Shown: piece after piece, positions 57,908 to 64,000 of the stretch
Layout: each line of letters opens with the position of its first letter
How positions within the stretch are numbered: the first letter of the stretch is position 1
From: Trileptium ribeirensis
Taxonomy: Eukaryota; Nematoda; Enoplea; Enoplida; Thoracostomopsidae
DNA: 64,000 bases
Assembly (NCBI GenBank): GCA_030248225.1
Contig: JASANE010028009.1
Span: forward strand, 1 to 64,000
Reading direction: 5' to 3'
Program-made: the position numbers and the translations under genes
The notes under the pieces: model-generated
What the model saw: the letters and a program-made list of their open reading frames with translations, nothing else
Told to the model about the DNA's origin: nothing
Database searches by the model: none

Positions 57908-60367
57908 ACTCCTAAGTGTGAGGATGCATTTAAGAAGCTAAAACAAGCGCTATTAGATGAACCAGTACTAACACATCCCGATTTCACGCAGCCGTTCATT
58001 TTACAAACGGACGCTTCAGGATATGCAATGGGCGCAGTGCTCTCGCAGAAAACTAAACAAGGTCTCAAACCCATTGCATACGCAAGCAAAGCTCTGTTAG
58101 ATTATCAACGCCGCTACCCCGCAATCGAGGCCGAAGCTCTCGCAATCAGATGGGCAGCGTTACACTTCAAGCACTATTTGGTAGGGCACAAGTTTCATGT
58201 CGAAACCGATCACAAACCGTTAAAAGCCTTGTTTGACAAACCACCTAGAAACTCACGCTTATCCCAGTGGCGCAGTGAATTACTACTTGAATTCGGAGGA
58301 TTTGAAATACTATATAGACCAGGTAAAGAGAACGGCAATGCCGACGCGTTGTCGCGGGATCCTAGGTATGACCCACACATAAATGAAGAAACAGGAGACA
58401 CGTATGAAATATTAATGATGGGTCGAGGACGACCCACCGGACCTCGCCCACCCACAACCTGCGCAGCATGGGACCAATCGCATCTGCCGTATCCCGTACG
58501 CACAGTGACACCGCTCACACCTGGGGCGCCAACAGCAGTAATAGGAAGTCCGATAGCTCCCCCAGGACAGCCAAACCCCGAGGCAATCCCATCGCAACTA
58601 GTTCCCGACACGCAGATAACTACAGTACCCCCAGCGACGCTAACACAGCAAGCAGCCACGCTCAGTGCTATCCCAATTAGAATGGATCCAGGAGGAACAC
58701 CAGCAATGTCAGTACACACTACAACAATCTCGGGTTCTGGAGTCGGACCTCAGGCTCGAGGATCTAAAAGGCCACACCGGCCCGAATCAGAAACCGTAGG
58801 ACTAAGAGCAACCACATTACCGACAGAGCAGGAATTTGATAGGCTCATGAAATTAATGATGCACTATGAAACTGAAATATTACCAACAGTAAGGATCGAG
58901 GACGCACAAGACACCCACGAAAACATATACCTACCATTCTTTTCAGACCTCCCAGATTTTAATCTAGTACGGCTCTTGCCGTACATCCAAAGAAATGACC
59001 CAGAACTGGGTCCAATTTGGTGGTATTTATACAACAAAACACGGCCCAAGGCCGAATTGGGCGCACTAAGAATAGAAATGCGGGCTCATTACTTCGAACT
59101 AGCCCAAGACACGAAAATATTATATATGCATCCATTACAACCAGGGGACATAAATTACAAATTGTGCGTCCCAATTACACTAGTACAGCAGGTACTCAAA
59201 CACGAACATAACACCTTATATGGAGGACATCCTGGCCGCGATCGGCTACTAGCAAAATTAAAGCAATTTTACTACTGGAAGGGTATGTCGGAGCACGCAC
59301 AACAATGGATCAGGCGATGCACTCTATGCCAATCCGCGAAGGACCCAATTGCTCGGATAACCACCGGATTGGGTAGGGTTCCGTTGGCAAATCAACCAAT
59401 GTATCGTGTATTCGTAGACATACTCGATATTCAAGTTCGGTCGCAAGCGGGTAACCGCTATGTTATTGCATTCATCGATCAATTCACAAAATTTGCAATA
59501 GCAGTGGCAATAAGGCACCAGGATGCACACACAGCCGCACACATATTTTTATATGAGGTAGTCAACAAGTACGGAGCTCCCAGGGAACTATACTCCGACA
59601 GAGGAGGTGCTTTCACCGCACACATGTTTGAAAGTCTGTGCCAGGAAATGCAGATATTTCGACACATGAGTTTAGCTTACCACCCTCAGGCAAATGGAGA
59701 AATTGAACGATTTAATAGGACTTTACTATATTTATTACGGGTAAGCGTACCACAAAATGATCATCACTCATGGGATGTATCATTACCATTTTGTATCATG
59801 GCTTATAATTCATCAGTACACACCGCAACAAAATACCCACCATTTTTGCTCATGCATGGATTCTATCCCAGGTTACCCGGAGAATACGACACGCATAGTG
59901 CAGCCACAGGATACACAGGAGCCCACTCCTATAGGGCCAACGCGCAACGCTGGATGGCTTCTATTAGGGAACGCGCATACCAGTCAATGAGAGCCGCTCA
60001 AGAGATAAATCAGCTGAGGTACAATAGGCGTACCCGCGAACCTCGCTATCAAACAGGTGAGTTAGTTTGGGTCTATAGGCACGACACCACACCGGGAACA
60101 TCTAGAAAACTTACGCCTCGTTGGTGCGGACCATACAAAATACTAAGGATCACTCCGCCATGCATGCGTGTAAGAATGCATTCCAATCCGGAAGGCATGG
60201 AACATGTCGTGCACATTAATAGGACAAAACCTTGTTTTAGGGCATTATATCCAGTGCCTAATGTAGGGGACTGGCTAGGTCAAGTACACGCTTCCGTATT
60301 AGAAAGGGGTCTAAATGAACCAACCCAACGAATTATCGCTGATAGGGATTTTGTTACCGAAATATAA
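57908..60367 (+). pseudogene. Pol, downstream part: RNase H and integrase
   Basis: Same frame as the upstream part, after the TAG. RNase H has QTDASG, the EAEALAIRW block and ETDHKPL. A Pro/Thr-rich insert of about 140 residues (58400-58840) separates it from integrase, which is longer than usual. Integrase shows an HHCC zinc finger (about 59200-59335), catalytic D (59417), D (59597) and E (59705) in DD35E spacing, and YHPQANGEIERFNR. A GPY/F-like module (RWCGPYKILR) lies near 60118. No start codon context is evident, so without readthrough this part would not be made. It ends at TAA 60365-60367. Confidence 0.88.
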
Positions 60368-61660
60368 CCCGTAGATGAAGTAGCAGTGCGTACCGTAAGA
60401 ACAGCAGTCAGTGATAGTTCAGACACCGAGAGTATAGAAATGGGTGACCCTAACGATCCTAACTTATATCGTCGGACATACGCAGAAATCGAGGCCGAAC
60501 AAGCAGCAGTGGAGCACATTGAGTATCGGACGGACGACTACGAGCCGCAGAATCCAAGGACAGTCAGGAATCGGATTCCTCTGACTGATCCAGATAGAGA
60601 AATAGAACCCTCTTGGCCACCAATATCGCAGGAACAGGTTACAAGCCAAGAAGCATTTTCATACATACCAGAACCTGGTAGCCGAGACACTCAGGTAGAA
60701 TATGGACGACACACTGTACCAGTAACAACGATGGAAAGGATAGCAGCCACCAGCGAGGAAGTTCCATTCGGCGTACCGACTGTAGGTGTAGGCATACTTG
60801 AAGGACAACACTTCTATCCCGCGGATGTTACGCTGTCCACTACACCTCGAGGAGCTTCAGGTGGAATCGTCGTACCTGGTCCATACACTTCAGGAGACCT
60901 GCGCTATGCAATTATGCTCGCTGCTCAGGACCATCCATTATTTCAATCACGACCAGCTGAACATATTATGGCATCACGGCTGCGGGTACCAATGGAAATG
61001 TCAACTCAAACTGTAGGAGACTATTCGACAATACGCCCTTATAGCGCTCCACCAGCAGCTGCCGACAGGCCTATGTCTCCCCATCAATATGTTTATCGCG
61101 AGGCAGCCTTTACTCAACCACCAGGGTCACCAATGTCCAGCTATTTATCAGAAACATCGGGCGAAGGCACCACGGTGGACGTGAGAGCAGCTGAAGCAGA
61201 CGACGAGTTAACTAGCCAGACATCGCAGGACCCCTCTTCAGCTGAACGACGCGGTCAAGCAGGACAGGAAACATCCAGCAGTAGTTCTCGAACACCTACT
61301 ACGCAACCAGGAACCTCCGACTCACTAAGCGAATTCACGCTTGCGGAATCAAGCAGCGAACCACCAGCACCCCGAATGGGAATCGTTCGCGCGGTAACCT
61401 TAGATACCTCTGCCCGCACACGAGCATCGACAGAAGAACGAGGAAAGGCACTTGTTGGACGGGCCACGCAACGAAAACAAGTTGCATCAGCACGAGGAGG
61501 TTTGACCACCCAGTCTGGCACCACTGACCAGCCAGGACCATCCGCGGTAACCATCACAGCGCAGGTACACCCCACTACTGCTGCTACTACCTCCTCAGGA
61601 ATAATACGCCTTAGTACGACTCATGCGACGGTCCCATCCAGACACTTACTACATCGCTAG
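60368..61660 (+). CDS. ORF3: Ser/Thr/Pro-rich protein, pol frame
   Basis: Open directly after the pol TAA and in the same frame, with no ATG at its beginning. The first ATG is internal (near 60440, MGDPNDPNLYRRTY). The N-terminal half has mixed composition (PFGVPTVGVGILEGQ; GDLRYAIMLAAQDHPL). The C-terminal half is Ser/Thr/Gln/Pro-rich and probably disordered. The PNDPN motif recalls the NDPN/EPNDPD words of the Gag-Env linker. It ends at a TAG (61658-61660), and the frame continues. No family recognised. It could be expressed from a spliced RNA, by reinitiation, or as a pol extension; the sequence does not decide. Confidence 0.55.
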   Translation, partial: PVDEVAVRTVRTAVSDSSDTESIEMGDPNDPNLYRRTYAEIEAEQAAVEHIEYRTDDYEPQNPRTVRNRIPLTDPDREIEPSWPPISQEQVTSQEAFSYIPEPGSRDTQVEYGRHTVPVTTMERIAATSEEVPFGVPTVGVGILEGQHFYPADVTLSTTPRGASGGIVVPGPYTSGDLRYAIMLAAQDHPLFQSRPAEHIMASRLRVPMEMSTQTVGDYSTIRPYSAPPAAADRPMSPHQYVYREAAFTQPPGSPMSSYLSETSGEGTTVDVRAAEADDELTSQTSQDPSSAERRGQAGQETSSSSSRTPTTQPGTSDSLSEFTLAESSSEPPAPRMGIVRAVTLDTSARTRASTEERGKALVGRATQRKQVASARGGLTTQSGTTDQPGPSAVTITAQVHPTTAATTSSGIIRLSTTHATVPSRHLLHR

Positions 61661-62038
61661 GCCAGGGACCGGGTCTTTAGGCCATACGGCGCAGCATCAG
61701 ACGAAGAGATAGGAGACGCCTTACGCAGACATAGACGCGTAACCTTCCAGGAACCCGGGACGACCATCACTGAAACAGCAGGAACATCAACCAGGCTAGC
61801 CTCTACTACACGCACCCAATCCACCACTGTCACCACTTCAATGACCAGTGCACCAACACCAACCCCACGACAACTTTTAATGGAAGGACGCTCGCCAGGT
61901 GGGACACAGCCACCAACCTCATTCTCCCGATATCCTTCTAGCCAGGAATTACACCCTGCAGCTTGGCGACGACGAACACCCCGACCACCACCCTATGAAG
62001 AGTCTGACTCGGACGACCCTGACCTACGGGTGGACTAA
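61661..62038 (+). pseudogene. ORF3 continuation after in-frame TAG
   Basis: The frame of ORF3 stays open after TAG 61658-61660 to TAA 62036-62038. It keeps the same Thr/Ser/Pro/Arg bias (TTITETAGTSTRLA; RRRTPRPPPYEESDSDD), so it is probably the original C-terminus. The last residues are acidic. Confidence 0.5.
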
Positions 62039-62180
62039 TCCTAACCATACTCGCACGTACCTCAACACTAGTAAACACGACAGGCCAACAAAAGGGGAGT
62101 AGAAGAGGGGATCAGGAATACATTCACAGGTAAATAAGACTATCTTTGCACTCAGACTTATTTCGGTATACACATTATAG

Positions 62181-63413
62181 ATGCGACGAAGCTACAGTGC
62201 CAACGACATCCAGATGCCAATGCTACCAAAAGGCGTGCGGCACGTACCGATGGTTTGCGGCGGCGGCGTCTATCCGACGGTACCTCTTTATCAAGCTCCA
62301 CCAGGATCGCGCGGGGAGAATTTCGCCTCCAAAGGGGCCCGCCGGCCAATGCTCGCCAACGTGACAACGACGCTGGACAAATTCGAACATAACGGACGGC
62401 GCCTGTCCAGCGTGTCTGAGCATTTCCACCTCATCGTCCTGGAGCTGCTGGATTACAACAACGCCGCAAAAGAGTTGGCCGAGGCGAACATCAGCCCAAC
62501 CGAACTACAACTCCGTAGCATCGCACTCCATCGCCGCCTACCGATGGAGAGACGCTACATGCTGAAATCTTATTACCCGCATATCATGCGGCCAATACTA
62601 CTGGCCAAATTCAGCATGCCTGAATATGCGGAGGAGTTGGAGGCCACGAACGACCGGCGTCTATACAACGCCTCGCTCGACGATTTCTGGGGAACTGGCG
62701 CCTTCCACATTGACTGTTGTTGCGGGCGCACGTTCCATAACGTGACGGGTCGCCTGCTCGAGGAAATCCGGGCATATCATCGGGACGGCCTCGTTCGATG
62801 GCCCCAGGTCATAGTCGCAGGTGACGAACAGGCGTTGCCACTACTTAACGTCGCCGATCAACATAATTGGTTGGTGTTCGCATGGCCACGCATGGAGATG
62901 GCCGACTTGATACAGTGGGCCAACGCCTTCGTCACGCCACAGACGGACTGCGTAATCGTCCTCGGCGGTTGTGGCAAACTATGGCAAACGGACCGCAAAG
63001 TTTATTCGCCCAGTGCGTTCATCAAACGCATTAAGCGGAAACTGGAGGTCCTCGAACGACGCCTCCGAGAAAATGCGGCCGTCTTCATAGCTCCGCCGCC
63101 ACCACAGTGGAATGCCACGAATTACACCCGCGAGGCGTGGGCTACGGAGCTGCGTACACGGAAACTGCGCCTTACCGCGGACCACCAAGCGCTCCGAAAC
63201 GTCGTCATGGCCCCATGGTCGGTACCACTAACGGCACCCGAAGCCTGGTATATGGTCGGACCGTTCAACCGGGGTGAGGATCGCCAACGATGGGCCGAAC
63301 CGGTGGTGGCACCTGCCTACCACCCGGAGCTGGTCAATTGGGTGGGCCATTATGTTCGTTGCACAGGACTTTTTCGTCTTGGTGAACAACGCGGACGTGA
63401 CGACGAAAAATAA
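62181..63413 (+). CDS. ORF4: 410-aa protein, possible divergent SGNH-hydrolase fold
   Basis: Starts ATGCGACGAAGC. It is uninterrupted and noticeably more GC-rich than the gag-env and pol ORFs. The N-terminal 200 residues are basic/mixed with a helical stretch (FHLIVLELLDYNNAAKELAE). Residues about 211-390 follow the block order of SGNH/GDSL esterases: VIVAGDEQ (block I, with Glu where the serine nucleophile should be), CVIVLGGCG (strand and loop of block III), then helices, a VFIAPPPPQW strand and PAYHPEL with a candidate His. If correct, the enzyme site is altered and may be non-catalytic. Esterase domains are known in CR1 LINE ORF1, but I know of none in Ty3/gypsy elements. The fold call is an inference. 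Confidence 0.6.
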   Translation: MRRSYSANDIQMPMLPKGVRHVPMVCGGGVYPTVPLYQAPPGSRGENFASKGARRPMLANVTTTLDKFEHNGRRLSSVSEHFHLIVLELLDYNNAAKELAEANISPTELQLRSIALHRRLPMERRYMLKSYYPHIMRPILLAKFSMPEYAEELEATNDRRLYNASLDDFWGTGAFHIDCCCGRTFHNVTGRLLEEIRAYHRDGLVRWPQVIVAGDEQALPLLNVADQHNWLVFAWPRMEMADLIQWANAFVTPQTDCVIVLGGCGKLWQTDRKVYSPSAFIKRIKRKLEVLERRLRENAAVFIAPPPPQWNATNYTREAWATELRTRKLRLTADHQALRNVVMAPWSVPLTAPEAWYMVGPFNRGEDRQRWAEPVVAPAYHPELVNWVGHYVRCTGLFRLGEQRGRDDEK

Positions 63414-63672
63414 GTCTCAGTAAGGAACTATTCGCACGTGAGTACCTTCAGCATTAGGAAGTAGAGGATTAATACGAGGTTATAGAACGCCCTGAAGCAA
63501 TGGCGAATGCGATTCACTGGCACTTAGAGAACCCCACTTTAGGACAAATGCAAGAATTTGAGGGTAGAATTAGAAACTGTGTGCACCACCGCACTCAATC
63601 ATACACACACGCGCAGCGAAAACCGACCAGCATACGGTAAAGGGCGGCCATTTATAAATGCTATATTTACAG
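63414..63672 (+). other. Spacer between ORF4 and ORF5
   Basis: 259 bp with stops in all frames and GC content lower than ORF4. Confidence 0.5.
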
Positions 63673-64000
63673 ATGGACAACAGCGTTCGGCAACGCGGTG
63701 AGAATAACAAGGACGACTGCAGCGTTCGGCGACGCAGCGACAGTCAACTGGACCAAAGCGTTCAGCAACGCAATGGCAGCGACACCAGACGGTCTGAAGG
63801 CGGCCCGGCCCGACGGTTATCAACAACTGGGCCATACGCTCCGCCCGAGGCCACTACCTACAGCCTGCCCAGTATCCCGACCTATCACGTCGACTTAACG
63901 CAGCCTATGTCCCGTTCCTGTCGCACGGTACCGAGTGGCCGGAGCTGTCCAACATGCACGAGGCAGCGACGCCCTTCCATCATGACTGCACTACGGCCCC
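63673..64000 (+). CDS. ORF5: partial, open to window edge
   Basis: From ATG 63673 the frame is open for 109 codons to the end of the window: MDNSVRQRGENNKDDCSVRR, then repeats of SVRQR/SVRRR/SVQQR (DNA motif CAGCGTTCGGCRACGC three times), then Pro/Ser/Tyr-rich and Cys-containing sequence (CPTCTRQRRP). It is polar and probably disordered so far. No family recognised. A shorter open stretch in another frame (63698-63898) is likely a shadow. Confidence 0.5.
   Translation, partial: MDNSVRQRGENNKDDCSVRRRSDSQLDQSVQQRNGSDTRRSEGGPARRLSTTGPYAPPEATTYSLPSIPTYHVDLTQPMSRSCRTVPSGRSCPTCTRQRRPSIMTALRP

Larger units (their letters stand above)
43644..64000 (+). mobile_element. Giant errantivirus-like Ty3/gypsy element, gag-env / pol / ORF3 / ORF4 / ORF5 (right end outside window)
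   Basis: One plus-strand unit with a promoter at 45325, a long leader, a Gag-Env ORF (49077-55808), pol (55808-60367), ORF3 (60368-62038), ORF4 (62181-63413) and an ORF open to the edge. TGTAACAGCCCGGG at 43644 is only a candidate LTR start. No second LTR copy is in the window, so LTR length, primer-binding site and polypurine tract are not established. The coding part alone is about 15 kb. The long intact frames, with three in-frame stops in all, suggest a young copy. Confidence 0.75.

Overview
The window is animal (metazoan) nuclear DNA. The evidence is a split host gene for the ER calcium sensor STIM, with good splice sites and consistent intron phases, embedded in AT-rich non-coding DNA full of LINEs, hAT elements and MITEs. 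An invertebrate is likely because the LINEs are CR1-like and I/Loa-like and the large LTR element is errantivirus-like. The species cannot be named from sequence alone.

Layout. 1-3.2 kb: two CR1-like LINE remnants on the minus strand, joined inside the reverse transcriptase. 3.8-10.26 kb: a decayed I/Loa-type LINE on the plus strand (DUF4780-like ORF1, endonuclease, RT, RNase H, CCHC tail) with a 248-bp internal duplication and a 777-bp hAT MITE inside its RNase H. 10.7-42 kb: mostly introns and flanks of the STIM gene (minus strand; exons at 35155-35436, 24849-24972, 24030-24141 and 14300-14415), filled with hAT elements, a MITE family with 5-bp target duplications, a mariner-like MITE, tandem duplications and two tRNA-like segments. 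42.2-42.9 kb: an almost G-free tract.

From about 43.6 or 45.3 kb to the right edge lies a very large, young LTR retroelement that runs off the window. After a TATA box (45325) and a leader of about 3.7 kb, one 2243-codon ORF encodes Gag (capsid-like region, CCHC knuckle), a long repetitive linker, an internal signal sequence and a class I-like envelope glycoprotein with a basic cleavage site, fusion-peptide-like segment and C-terminal membrane anchor. Its stop codon overlaps the start of pol (TAATG). Pol carries protease, RT, RNase H, integrase and a GPY/F-like module and is broken by one in-frame TAG. Downstream are a Ser/Thr/Pro-rich ORF in the pol frame, a GC-rich 410-aa ORF that looks like a divergent SGNH-hydrolase fold, and another ORF open to the window edge.

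The most unusual system is this element: gag and env fused in one ORF upstream of pol, apparent termination-reinitiation for pol, and three extra ORFs. I know of no described element with this order. The second main result is the STIM gene, whose two introns of about 10 kb are filled by nested transposons.
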